Assembly (NCBI RefSeq): GCF_016735695.1
Contig: NZ_JAERQD010000015.1
Span: forward strand, 1-64,000
Reading direction: 5' to 3'
From: Microvirga zambiensis WSM3693
GTDB taxonomy: Bacteria; Pseudomonadota; Alphaproteobacteria; Rhizobiales; Beijerinckiaceae
DNA length: 64,000 nt
Both the position numbers and the translations under genes were made by a program. The notes under the pieces were generated by a model. That model made no database searches and was not told where the DNA came from. It saw nothing but the letters and a program-made list of their open reading frames with translations. Positions within the stretch are counted from its first letter, which is position 1. The number at the start of each line of letters is the position of its first letter. Below are positions 53,928 through 63,005 of the stretch, piece after piece.

Positions 53928-54749
53928 ATGGCAAGGGGCAAGCAGTTCAAGAGCATCGCCATTGCGGCCGTGACGGCTTTCGCGGGAATGACCGGCACTG
54001 TCGCTGCCGCACAATGCGGCAATTCGGCGGCGGGATTCGAAGCCTGGAAGGATCAGTTCGCCGTCGAGGCGCGGGCCAATGGCGTCAGCCCGGCAACCAT
54101 AGCGGCTCTGAAGAACGCGAGCTATGCATCGGCCACCATCGCAGCCGACCGGGGACAGAAAAGCTTCCGCCTGTCGCTGGAGCAGTTTCTCGCCAAGCGG
54201 GGCGGGCCCGTCATCGTCTCGCGCGGACGGGCGCTCAAGCAATCCGAAGCGGCCTTGTTCGATTCCATCGAGCAGCGCTACGGCGTGCCGCCGGGGCCGC
54301 TGATCGCCATCTGGGGCATGGAAACGGCCTTCGGCCGTCAGCGGGGCAACCAGAACACCCTGTCGTCGATAGCAACCCTCGCCTATGACTGCCGCCGCTC
54401 GGAATTCTTCACCGATCAGCTCTATGCCACCCTGACCCTGATCGACCGCGGCGTCCTCACGCCGGGCACCCGCGGCTCAATGCATGGGGAGATCGGCCAG
54501 ACCCAGTTCATGCCGAAGAGCATCCTTAACTACGGCACTGGTGGCAGCCTCGATGTCGCCGCCAATGCCCTGATGTCGACTGCCAATTTCCTCAAGGCCA
54601 ATGGCTGGCGCGCAGGTGCCGGCTACCAGCCGGGCGAACCGAATTTCGCTGCGATCCAGGCCTGGAACGCGGCCTCGGTCTACCAGCGGGCGATTGCGCA
54701 GATCGGACAGCAGATCGACAGCGGAGGAAGCACCTCAGCGAGGCGCTGA
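53928..54749 (+). CDS. lytic murein transglycosylase, MltB-like (SLT_2)
   Basis: A 273-aa exported enzyme; signal peptide to about residue 28 (AAAQC, possibly a lipobox-like Cys30 but without the usual Leu). The catalytic Glu132 is in AIWGMETAFG and the GEIGQTQFMPKS motif follows near 190, both hallmarks of the MltB family. It cleaves the glycan strands of peptidoglycan to 1,6-anhydro ends in the periplasm. It is shorter than MltB because it lacks the C-terminal peptidoglycan-binding domain. GAGAGGAG is its ribosome site. Confidence 0.9.
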   Translation: MARGKQFKSIAIAAVTAFAGMTGTVAAAQCGNSAAGFEAWKDQFAVEARANGVSPATIAALKNASYASATIAADRGQKSFRLSLEQFLAKRGGPVIVSRGRALKQSEAALFDSIEQRYGVPPGPLIAIWGMETAFGRQRGNQNTLSSIATLAYDCRRSEFFTDQLYATLTLIDRGVLTPGTRGSMHGEIGQTQFMPKSILNYGTGGSLDVAANALMSTANFLKANGWRAGAGYQPGEPNFAAIQAWNAASVYQRAIAQIGQQIDSGGSTSARR

Positions 54750-54766
54750 CAGCCTCGGGCCGATGC

Positions 54767-55054
54767 CTAGCGGCTTGCCAGAAGACGAAGGCAGGTGCCT
54801 GCTTTCTCGGCGGCCGGGCGGGCATCGGCCTCGCTGATCTTTCCCGACATGACGAGCGAACGGGTCTCGGCGACGACTGTGTCGCGCAAGGTGTCGAGGC
54901 TCTTCATGTTTCGCACCGATGCGTCGTAAATCATCCTGGAATCGGCCGGCAATCCCATCGCACATTGATCGGCAGCGGGGTTCGTTGCGGCATCGGCGTG
55001 GATCGCAACAGACCAGGCGGCGATCAATCCGACCGCGATGGCACGAAATGTCAT
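54767..55054 (-). CDS. small secreted hypothetical protein
   Basis: GGAGGAAACGGAT before the ATG at 55054 gives 95 aa. Signal peptide of about 22 residues (VGLIAAWSVAIHADA-A). The mature part has two cysteines (DQCAMG and GTCLRLL), which could form a disulfide, and is helical. No family recognised. It starts 43 bases after the RND pump gene on the same strand and may be its last operon member; it is convergent with the transglycosylase. Confidence 0.6.
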   Translation of the reverse strand: MTFRAIAVGLIAAWSVAIHADAATNPAADQCAMGLPADSRMIYDASVRNMKSLDTLRDTVVAETRSLVMSGKISEADARPAAEKAGTCLRLLASR

Positions 55055-55097
55055 ATCCGTTTCCTCCCTGAGAACCCCGGCCCTCCCAGCCGAACCA

Positions 55098-58000
55098 TCA
55101 CTCCGCCGCGCGGGCAGGCAGAGCCTCACGCGGTTGCGGCGCTGCCCCTCCGCGTTCCGACCAGCGCTGCAGCACCACGAAGAGCGGCGACACGAACAGG
55201 ACCGCGATGCAGGTCGACGCCAGCATGCCGCTGAAGACGGTGATGCCGATCGACTTTCTCGCGGCAGCGCCCGCCCCTGTCGCGAAGACCAGCGGCAGCA
55301 CCCCCAGGATGAAGGCGAGGGACGTCATCACGATGGGGCGGAAGCGGATGCGCGCCGCCCTGACCGCGGCTTCCTCGATCGAAATCCCCTCGCGCAGACG
55401 CAGCTCCCTCGCGAACTCGACCACCAGGATGGCATTCTTGCTGGCGAGCGCGATGAGGAGCACGAGCCCGATCTGCGTGTAGATATTGTTTGCGGCACCC
55501 GCGATGGTCAGCGCCGTGACGGTTCCGAGCAGCGCCAGCGGAACGGCCAGAACCACCGCCAGCGGTGCGGACCAGCTCTCGTATTGTCCCGCCAGCACGA
55601 GCATGACGAGAACAAGGGCCAGGCCGAATACCCAATAGGACTGGTTCCCGAGCTGCGCCTCCTGGTAGGACACGCCGGCCCAGCCGAAGGTCATGCCGGG
55701 CGGCAGTGTTGCAGTGGCAATCGCATCCATCAGCTCAAGCGCCTGCCCGGAGCTGTAGCCCTGCGCCGATGCCCCATTGATCGTGGCGGAGGGATTGAGG
55801 TTGAACAGCGGCACCAAAGACGGGCCGAAGGACGGCGTGATGTCCGCAAGGGAGCTGATCGGGACCGCCTCCCCGCCAGAATTGCGGACGGTGAGCTGCC
55901 CTGCGGCGTCGGCGCTAAGTCGGAACCGGCTGTCGGCCTGCACGAAGACCGGGAAGGTATGACCGAAGCGCGAGATCTGCCCGGTATAGGTCGAGCCGAG
56001 ATAGGTCTGAACGGTCTGGAAGGCATCGCCGATATCGACACCCAGGGTCTCGGCCTTGCGCCGGTCGAGATCGACCCGCAGCTGCGGCGCCCCGGCCCGG
56101 AAGGGCGTCATCAGCCGGGTCAGCGCCGGTTGGGCGTTGCCGGCCGCAATGATGGTCTGCGTGGCGCTTTCGAGCTTGCGGTAGTCGAAGGTCCCATCCC
56201 TGAGCTGCACCTGCATCTGGAAGCCGCCCGCGAGCCCGAGCCCCTGGATCGGCGGCGGCGGCACCACCGTGGAGCGTGCCTCCGGCAAGTCGTCGAGGCG
56301 GGCCTGCAGACCTGCATAGATCGAGAGCAGATCCTGGCCGGTTCCGCGCAAGCTCCAGTCCTTCAGGATCACATAGACGGTGCCGGCATTGGCAAGGGAT
56401 GCGTTGTTGTCGAAGAGAGACACGCCTCCGATGGCGATGACATGTTCCACCCCTGGTGTCTCTCGGGCAATCGCCGTCACCTGATCCATGACCTTCGCGG
56501 TGCGCTCGAGCGAGGCGGCCTCCGGCAGCTGCACGCCAATCATCAGGTAGCCCTGATCTTCCGTTGGGATGAAGGCCGTGGGCAGGCGCACCAGCGACCA
56601 GATGGCAAACCCGACCAGCGCCAGAGCGATGATGGAAAACAGCAGCGAGCGGCGAACGAGCCGGCCGATCAGCCCGACATAGCCGGCTTCAAGGCGGCCA
56701 TAGACGGCGTTGAAGGATCGATAGAACAGGTTCGGCCGACCGGTGCTCGGCCTCAGCCATTGCGCGCATTGAGTCGGCTTCAAGGTCACCGCGTTGATCG
56801 CGCTGATGACGGCGGTCGCCGCTATGACGAGAGCGAACTGGCGATAGAGCTGACCGACGATCCCGGGAAGGATCGAGGCCGGCAGGAAGACACAGAGAAG
56901 GACGAGCGTGATGGCGAGGATCGGCCGCAGCAACTCCCCCATGGCCGTAATGGCGGCCTGCTTTGCGTCCTGACCGGCCTCGATATGCTGCGATGCTCCC
57001 TCGACGACCACGATGGCATCGTCGATGACGATGCCGATGGCAAGGACGAGTGCGAACAGCGTCAGGAGATTGATGCTGAAGCCCAAAGCCGCCATGGCGG
57101 CGAACGCACCGATGATGGTGACCGGAACGGTGGTGACGGGCACCAGCGTTGCGCGCCAGTTCTGCAGGAACACCATGATGACCAGGAGCACGAGAACAGC
57201 CGCCTGGAACAGAGTCACATAGACCTCGTGGATCGACGCCTGGACGAAGCGCGTGGTGTCGAATGGGACGGAGTAGGAAACCCCCGACGGGAAGAGCTTC
57301 GACAGGCGCTCCATCTCGGTCTTCACGGAGTTGGCCACATCGAGCGCATTGGCACCCGGCAGCTGGAATATGGCGATTCCGGCAGCCGGTTTGCCGTCCA
57401 TGTTGAGGAACTGGCTGTACGTCTGTGCGCCGAGCTCGACGCGTCCGATATCGCGGATGCGGGTAATGGCTCCGCCGACGCCGGAGCCCTCCTTCACGGC
57501 GATCTGCTCGAATTGTGCAGCGTCGGCGAAGCGGCCGCGCAGATCGAGGGTGAATTGGAAGGCCTGGCCCGTCGGTGCAGGCGGCGCGCCGATCTGCCCG
57601 GCGGCCACTTCCTGACTCTGCTCCTGGATGGCGTTGACGACATCGCTCGGCATCAGCGAGCGCAGCTTCATCTGATCGGCGTCAAGCCAGACGCGCATGC
57701 TGTACTGGCCGATGCCGAAAACGTTCGTATCGCCGACGCCCGGGATACGGGACAACGTGTCCTTGAGGCTGATGGCTGCATAATTGCTGAGGAACAGGCT
57801 GTCGCGTGAGCCGTCGGGCGACGTCAGCGTGACGATCTGCAGGATCGCCGTGCTCTTCTTCTTGGTGACCACGCCCTGCGCCTGCACGGCCTGCGGCAGG
57901 GATGCAAGCGCGGCTGCCAGGCGATTCTGCACCTGCACCTGCGCCTGATCGAGATCCGAGCCGACCGCAAACGTGACGATCAGCGAATAGGTGCCGTCAT

Positions 58001-58253
58001 TGGCTGACGTCGATTGCATGTAGAGCATGTTCTCGACGCCGTTCACCTGCTGCTCGATAGGCAGCGCCACCGTGTCGACGACTGTCTGCGCATTGGCGCC
58101 GGGATAACGAGCGGTGACCTGAACGGTAGGCGGCGTGATCGGTGGATATTGCGTGATAGGCAGAGCGAGAATGGCAACCGCGCCGATCAGGATCACCAAA
58201 AGCGCAATGACATTGGATAGGACCGGACGCTCGATGAAGTACTTCGCGAGCAT
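55098..58253 (-). CDS. RND multidrug efflux pump, HAE1 (AcrB/MexB) family
   Basis: A full-length 1051-aa inner-membrane pump with twelve helices and two large periplasmic loops. It opens MLAKYFIERPVLSNVIALL, and the proton-relay aspartate pair is in GIVIDDAIVVVEG near residue 405. The second half repeats the fold, ending in FVSPLFVVLQRWSERG. It exports drugs from the periplasm and membrane using the proton gradient together with the adaptor encoded 11 bases upstream. No outer-membrane channel gene is adjacent, so a shared TolC-like partner is expected. Confidence 0.95.
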   Translation of the reverse strand: MLAKYFIERPVLSNVIALLVILIGAVAILALPITQYPPITPPTVQVTARYPGANAQTVVDTVALPIEQQVNGVENMLYMQSTSANDGTYSLIVTFAVGSDLDQAQVQVQNRLAAALASLPQAVQAQGVVTKKKSTAILQIVTLTSPDGSRDSLFLSNYAAISLKDTLSRIPGVGDTNVFGIGQYSMRVWLDADQMKLRSLMPSDVVNAIQEQSQEVAAGQIGAPPAPTGQAFQFTLDLRGRFADAAQFEQIAVKEGSGVGGAITRIRDIGRVELGAQTYSQFLNMDGKPAAGIAIFQLPGANALDVANSVKTEMERLSKLFPSGVSYSVPFDTTRFVQASIHEVYVTLFQAAVLVLLVIMVFLQNWRATLVPVTTVPVTIIGAFAAMAALGFSINLLTLFALVLAIGIVIDDAIVVVEGASQHIEAGQDAKQAAITAMGELLRPILAITLVLLCVFLPASILPGIVGQLYRQFALVIAATAVISAINAVTLKPTQCAQWLRPSTGRPNLFYRSFNAVYGRLEAGYVGLIGRLVRRSLLFSIIALALVGFAIWSLVRLPTAFIPTEDQGYLMIGVQLPEAASLERTAKVMDQVTAIARETPGVEHVIAIGGVSLFDNNASLANAGTVYVILKDWSLRGTGQDLLSIYAGLQARLDDLPEARSTVVPPPPIQGLGLAGGFQMQVQLRDGTFDYRKLESATQTIIAAGNAQPALTRLMTPFRAGAPQLRVDLDRRKAETLGVDIGDAFQTVQTYLGSTYTGQISRFGHTFPVFVQADSRFRLSADAAGQLTVRNSGGEAVPISSLADITPSFGPSLVPLFNLNPSATINGASAQGYSSGQALELMDAIATATLPPGMTFGWAGVSYQEAQLGNQSYWVFGLALVLVMLVLAGQYESWSAPLAVVLAVPLALLGTVTALTIAGAANNIYTQIGLVLLIALASKNAILVVEFARELRLREGISIEEAAVRAARIRFRPIVMTSLAFILGVLPLVFATGAGAAARKSIGITVFSGMLASTCIAVLFVSPLFVVLQRWSERGGAAPQPREALPARAAE

Positions 58254-58264
58254 CGGCCTCTCCG

Positions 58265-59428
58265 TTATGGCTCGGCAGGCGCCGCGGAGGCGACTTTGCC
58301 GGCGACCACCGTCACAGCCCGCCCGGGCGTGGCGTTCTGGAGACCGTCGATGATGACACGGTCCGAATTAGCCACTCCGGAGTTGATGGCTCGCAGCCCA
58401 TTCTGCGATGGACCGAGGCTCACGCGACGCATCGCGACGTTGCTGCCCTCATCCACGACCATCACATAGGGGCCTACTTGGTCGGCACTGACGGCCGCCT
58501 CAGGCACCATTGGTGTCGGCTTGGGTGGGCCGAGCGGAATGCGCAGGCGGACGAAAAGACCGGGAATAAGCTGGTTCTTCGCGTTGTGGAACACGGCGCG
58601 CGCCTGGAGCGTCCCGGTCGTTGCGTCCATGACGGGATCGACGAAGTCGAAATGCCCCTGGATCGGCGTTCCCGTCTCGCTGGAAAGACCTGCAAAGACC
58701 GGCACGGTCTGAAGCGCCTCCCGTGTCAATCCGCGCTCGCGCATCGCCTGCTGAAGACGGGGAATATCCCGCTCGTTGATGGTGAAATAAGCATAGATCC
58801 GGTCGAGCTGCGAGATCGTCGCCAGCTTGGTGGGACCGCCGGCACCGACGAGGCTGCCCGGATCGACGAGACGGCGGCCGATGCGGCCGGAAAACGGCGC
58901 CTCGATCTTGGTGTAGCCGAGATTGATCTGAGCCGTCTTGAGGTTCGCCTGGGCCTCCGCCACCGCCGCGCGTTCCGAGTCCCGATCCGCCAGCGCCTTG
59001 TCGTAATTCGCCTGCGTCGAGACGAATTGTTTCTGCAGCGTCGTCTGACGCTCGAGCTCGGCCTCGGCGCTCTTGAGAAGAGCCTGATGCTGATCGATGG
59101 TAGCCTGGGCCAAATCGACCTGTGCCTGATATTGCTCCGGCTCGATCAGGAAGAGCACCTGCCCCTTCTGGACATCCGCTCCATCGGTAAAACTCGCTTC
59201 CTGCAGAAAACCGGAGACTCGGGCCATGAGATCGACGCTGAGAACGGCCGCGGTCTGCCCTGTGAAGATCGCCTCGTCCTGAATCTGCTCGACCAGCGGC
59301 GGCGCCACGGTCACTTTGGGTGGCGGCGGCGGTGTGAACGTTGCTTTTTGATTGCACGCCGCCAACGCGGTCAAAAGGGCAACAGCGAATATCCGCGCGA
59401 CGGCAACGCCATGTGCAGACCGCTGCAT
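58265..59428 (-). CDS. RND efflux periplasmic adaptor lipoprotein (AcrA/MexA family)
   Basis: A 387-aa adaptor with a lipobox LTALAAC, making Cys25 the lipidated residue. A proline run (TPPPPPK) links it to the first lipoyl half (VDLMARVSGFLQEASFTDGADV near 65). A helical hairpin (about 100-165), the second lipoyl half (TKIEAPFSGRIGRRLVDPG near 172) and beta-barrel domains follow. It couples the RND pump to an outer-membrane channel. First gene of the efflux operon. Confidence 0.93.
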   Translation of the reverse strand: MQRSAHGVAVARIFAVALLTALAACNQKATFTPPPPPKVTVAPPLVEQIQDEAIFTGQTAAVLSVDLMARVSGFLQEASFTDGADVQKGQVLFLIEPEQYQAQVDLAQATIDQHQALLKSAEAELERQTTLQKQFVSTQANYDKALADRDSERAAVAEAQANLKTAQINLGYTKIEAPFSGRIGRRLVDPGSLVGAGGPTKLATISQLDRIYAYFTINERDIPRLQQAMRERGLTREALQTVPVFAGLSSETGTPIQGHFDFVDPVMDATTGTLQARAVFHNAKNQLIPGLFVRLRIPLGPPKPTPMVPEAAVSADQVGPYVMVVDEGSNVAMRRVSLGPSQNGLRAINSGVANSDRVIIDGLQNATPGRAVTVVAGKVASAAPAEP

Positions 59429-59543
59429 TCACGCCTCCGAGGGACGGTCGCGACGGTGATGCCGGGAGCAGCGAGATTCGAGGATATGCCAAGCATTGTC
59501 AAGCTGCGCCCTAAGGGGTAAAATTGTACCAAGGGAGTGTCCG

Positions 59544-59873
59544 ATGATCCGTTTTCTGGTTGGCGGTTCGGCCCTGTTCCTCGTCACAACCGCCATGGCT
59601 GCCGACGGACTTCCTCGCCTCTCGGCGGAAGCGTCCTGCCGCACTGTTCAGCGTCTCGAAGCACTGCCGCAGCCGGTCTTCGAAGCCTGTATCCAGGATG
59701 AGAAGAACGCCGAGAGTCAGCTCGCAGGCGGCATATGGCAACGGGCGAAGGCCTCCTCTCGGGAGACCTGCACGTCGAACCAGCAGGGCACCGCATCTCA
59801 AAGCTATGTCGAGCTTCTCACCTGCGTGCAGATGATGGAGAAAACGACATTGCAGCCAACCGCACCGAAGTAA
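59544..59873 (+). CDS. small secreted hypothetical protein with paired cysteines
   Basis: AAGGGAG before the ATG at 59544 gives 109 aa. Signal peptide of about 20 residues (FLVGGSALFLVTTAMA). Four cysteines (SCRTV, EACIQD, ETCTSN, LTCVQM) could form two disulfides. The spacing resembles small periplasmic proteins of unknown function in the order. Divergent from the efflux operon, 115 bases away. No function assigned. Confidence 0.6.
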   Translation: MIRFLVGGSALFLVTTAMAADGLPRLSAEASCRTVQRLEALPQPVFEACIQDEKNAESQLAGGIWQRAKASSRETCTSNQQGTASQSYVELLTCVQMMEKTTLQPTAPK

Positions 59874-59947
59874 GGAAATATGATTACACACATCCCAGAG
59901 CTGGGCGCTTTATGGGCTTTGGCGAATTCCGCGTTATCATCCCATCC

Positions 59948-60781
59948 ATGACAGAGAAGCTGAAACGGCGGTTGACCACCGTCCTGTGTGCCGACGTCGA
60001 GGGCTATTCGCGCCTGATGGAGGTGGACGAGGCCGGCACGTTGACAACCCTGCGCCGGTACCGCGACGCGATGGCGGCCCTGGTCTCGCGCCACGATGGG
60101 CGGATCGTGAACACCTGGGGCGATGCGGTCATCGCTGAATTCCCCAGCGTAGTCGAGGCGGTGCAATGCGCGGTCGAGACCCAGCGGGAGCTTTCAGGCC
60201 AAGACCCGCATCTGCCTGAGGCGCAGCGCATGCGTTTTCGCATTGGGATCAACCTGGGCGACGTGATGGTCGACGGTGCGGACATCTATGGCGATGGCGT
60301 CAATGTCGCCGCAAGGCTCCAGGAAATGGCCGAGCCAGGCGGCATCCTGATATCAGGGCCCGTCTACGACCAGGTCCGCAACAAGCTCACCGTCGGTTTC
60401 GATTATCTCGGCGAACGGCAGGTGAAGAACGTCGCCTCTCCCGTCACGAGCTATCGGGTGACGCTCGGAAGCAGGCCAGTCGATCAGGTCGGCACCGAGA
60501 GGGACGGCGCACGCGCCCCATCCAGCATCGCTACCGTGCCATTGCGCGAAAAAGCCGATGCAAGAACATCGGCGCCAGGAATCTCCAACCTCCTGGCCGG
60601 CATGCCGCGCCCTCTTCGCGCAGCCATCCTGATCAGCGCGTTCCTGTTTCTGATCAATCTCTTCAGCGGATTCCATGAAATCTGGTTCCATTGGCCCGCT
60701 CTCTCCATCCTGTTCATCGCCCTCCTCTTGGTAGGATTGCGGCGCAAGCCGGAGGAGCGCGACCGGACTGGTCGTCGCTGA
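59948..60781 (+). CDS. class III adenylate cyclase with C-terminal two-helix membrane domain
   Basis: I use the ATG at 59948 (277 aa); an ATG at 59911 is possible. The cyclase domain is at the N-terminus: TTVLCADVEGYSRLM and VNTWGDAVIAEF give the metal aspartates, and GDGVNVAARLQ is the transition-state motif. The class IIIb lysine position is Asn (RIVNTWGD). After a linker, residues 220-270 hold two hydrophobic helices (AAILISAFLFLINLFSG and LSILFIALLLVGL), a 2TM-type anchor placed after the catalytic part. Confidence 0.85.
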   Translation: MTEKLKRRLTTVLCADVEGYSRLMEVDEAGTLTTLRRYRDAMAALVSRHDGRIVNTWGDAVIAEFPSVVEAVQCAVETQRELSGQDPHLPEAQRMRFRIGINLGDVMVDGADIYGDGVNVAARLQEMAEPGGILISGPVYDQVRNKLTVGFDYLGERQVKNVASPVTSYRVTLGSRPVDQVGTERDGARAPSSIATVPLREKADARTSAPGISNLLAGMPRPLRAAILISAFLFLINLFSGFHEIWFHWPALSILFIALLLVGLRRKPEERDRTGRR

Positions 60782-60860
60782 GGCCGTTCAGCCCGACAAT
60801 CAGCAAAGCCGGTATGGACCCCTGTCCCATTGCCCGTTATCAGACATCACATTCCGCAGC

Positions 60861-62063
60861 ATGCAGAAAACCCTTATGCGATCCGTTTCCGTATCGAAGA
60901 TCGGCGTCTTCGCGGCCATTCCCCTGCTTCTCGTCACGAGCGCGCGTGCCGCAGAAGAGCGCGGACCGCGCCGGCTCGAGCGTGTCGTCGACGAGGTGAT
61001 CGCACCGATCATGAAGGAGAACGGCGTGCCCGGAATGGCAGTCGCCGTCACGGTCCAGGGTAAGCAGTATTTCTTCAATTACGGTGTCGCGTCGAAGGAG
61101 ACCAGGCTTCGGGTGACTCAAGACACGATTTTCGAGATCGGGTCGATCAGCAAGACCTTCACCGCCACGCTTGCCGCCTACGCGCAGCAACGTGGGGCTT
61201 TGTCTCTCGGCGACAGCGCGAGCAAACATCTGCCACAACTCTCCGGCAGCAGCCTCGACAGGATCAGCCTGCTCGATCTCGGGACCTACACGGCAGGCGG
61301 CCTGCCGCTGCAATTTCCCGCTGGCGTCACGCAGGATACGATGATCGCCTATTACCGGAATTGGCGCGCCACATACGATGCCGGAACCTACCGGCTCTAC
61401 TCCAATCCGAGCATCGGCCTTTTCGGCCATCTCACGGCCAGGAGCCTGGGCCGGCCTTTCGACGACCTGATGGAGCAGACGCTGTTTCCGGCGTTCGGAC
61501 TGACCCGCACCCATATCGATGTCCCCCCGGATCGGATGGGCAGCTATGCCTCCGGCTATTCGAAAGCCAACAAGCCCGTTCGCGTGACACCCGGCGCTCT
61601 GGCCTCGCAAGCCTATGGGGTCAAGACGACATCATCCGACCTGATCCGGTTCGTCGAGGCGAACATGAACGGCGCGGCGCTGGCAGAACCCTTTCGCCGT
61701 GCGATCGCCACGACCCATACCGGCTATTACAAGATCGGCGACATGATTCAGGGTCTGGGTTGGGAGATCTATGCCTCCCCGACCGATCTCGACAGACTGC
61801 TGGCCGGAAACTCCTCTCAGATGGCGACCAAGCCCCAAAGGGCGAGCAAGCTCGATCCGCCGCTGCCGCCACAGGAATGGGTGCTGATCAACAAAACCGG
61901 CTCGACGAACGGGTTCGGCGCCTATGCCGCCTTCATTCCTGCGAAGGACATCGGCGTCGTTATGCTGGCAAATAAGAATTATCCTGTTCCGGCACGGGTG
62001 AAGGCCGCCTACCGAATCCTGATGGCATTGGACAGCCTCTCCGGCGTAGTGGACGCCGAGTGA
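60861..62063 (+). CDS. class C (AmpC-type) serine beta-lactamase
   Basis: A 400-aa exported enzyme (signal peptide to about residue 30, SARA-AEE). The class C triad of motifs is complete: Ser95-x-x-Lys98 in EIGSISKTF, Tyr180-Ser-Asn182 in RLYSNPSIGLFG, and Lys345-Thr-Gly in INKTGSTNGFGAYAAFIP. THTGYYKIGDMIQGLGWE near 285 is another class C landmark. YSN replaces the commoner YAN but is seen in this family. It hydrolyses cephalosporins in the periplasm. No divergent ampR regulator is present, so expression is probably constitutive or controlled elsewhere. Confidence 0.92.
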   Translation: MQKTLMRSVSVSKIGVFAAIPLLLVTSARAAEERGPRRLERVVDEVIAPIMKENGVPGMAVAVTVQGKQYFFNYGVASKETRLRVTQDTIFEIGSISKTFTATLAAYAQQRGALSLGDSASKHLPQLSGSSLDRISLLDLGTYTAGGLPLQFPAGVTQDTMIAYYRNWRATYDAGTYRLYSNPSIGLFGHLTARSLGRPFDDLMEQTLFPAFGLTRTHIDVPPDRMGSYASGYSKANKPVRVTPGALASQAYGVKTTSSDLIRFVEANMNGAALAEPFRRAIATTHTGYYKIGDMIQGLGWEIYASPTDLDRLLAGNSSQMATKPQRASKLDPPLPPQEWVLINKTGSTNGFGAYAAFIPAKDIGVVMLANKNYPVPARVKAAYRILMALDSLSGVVDAE

Positions 62064-62150
62064 GAAAGTCGTCTTTTCTTAAGCCTCTCCACTTGCGCCG
62101 TCGCCGTTTCGTGTAAGCTGCTGCCATTCGCTAAAGAGGGTCCCTACCGC

Positions 62151-63005
62151 ATGACCAACCAGCTGATCGCGGCCCGCGACCGCTTCACTGCCGCTCACCC
62201 CGAGCAGCGCATGACCGTGAGCGGCCGCGAATGGGGCTATGTCAGGGCCGGCGAGGTTGGCCCGGCCTTGCTGCTCATTCCCGGCACGCTCGGCCGCGGC
62301 GACATCTTCTGGCATCAGATCGAGGCGCTGCGGAACCGCGCGCGCATCGTCGCCCTCACCTATCCGAGGAGCGGCGGCATCGCAGAATGGGCAGCCGATC
62401 TCGCTGAGCTGTGCGGAGAGCTAGGTCTCGACCGGGTCACCGTGTTGGGCTCGTCCCTGGGCGGCTATCTGGCGCAATATTTCGCGGCAACCTATCCTGA
62501 GATCGCCGAGCGCCTGATCGCAGCCAACACCCTGCATTCCGCCAGCGACGTTGCAGCTCGCCCGCCCTATTCCTCCGATCTCGACAATGCTCCGATCGAC
62601 GAGCTCCGCGCAGGCTTCGGACGCGGTCTCGGCCTGTGGCGCGAGAGCCATCCCGAACAAGCGGAACTGGTCGACCTGCTGATGGCGGAGGTCAACGGGC
62701 GGATTCCGGAGCCGGAGCTTCGGACACGGCTGAATGCATTGAAGCATGCGCCTGAGCTGCCACCGGTCGAGATGCCGCGAGAGCGGATTGCAACCATCGA
62801 AACCACCGACGATCCCCTGATCCCGGAGACGATGCGCCGGGCTGTCCGCGCTCGGCTCGAACCATCGATTGCCTATCGCTTCGAATGGGGCGGGCACTTT
62901 CCGTATGTCACGCGGCCGGGTCTCTACCTGTCGCTTCTGGAAGAACAACTCGGCCTGCCCGTCACAGGGGAAGACTGGGGCGAAGAGGAGTTGCGCACGC
63001 GATGA
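62151..63005 (+). CDS. alpha/beta hydrolase, maspardin-like
   Basis: A 284-aa cytoplasmic hydrolase with nucleophile Ser102 in LGSSLGGYLAQYF, Asp221 in TTDDPLIP and His249 in WGGHFPYV. GSSLGG and the LLIPGTLGRGDIFW opening resemble the maspardin/SPG21 branch of the fold. The substrate is unknown. Translationally coupled (ATGA) to the ornithine cyclodeaminase-family gene, suggesting a joint pathway. Confidence 0.82.
   Translation: MTNQLIAARDRFTAAHPEQRMTVSGREWGYVRAGEVGPALLLIPGTLGRGDIFWHQIEALRNRARIVALTYPRSGGIAEWAADLAELCGELGLDRVTVLGSSLGGYLAQYFAATYPEIAERLIAANTLHSASDVAARPPYSSDLDNAPIDELRAGFGRGLGLWRESHPEQAELVDLLMAEVNGRIPEPELRTRLNALKHAPELPPVEMPRERIATIETTDDPLIPETMRRAVRARLEPSIAYRFEWGGHFPYVTRPGLYLSLLEEQLGLPVTGEDWGEEELRTR

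Noticed and set aside
55038..57809. A 923-codon open frame on the plus strand
   Set aside because: It lies wholly antisense to the RND pump gene, has Arg/Asp/His-rich composition and no domain pattern; it is a high-GC shadow.
60782..60860. A divergent ampR regulator next to the beta-lactamase
   Set aside because: The gap is only 79 bases and the neighbour is an adenylate cyclase gene in the same direction.
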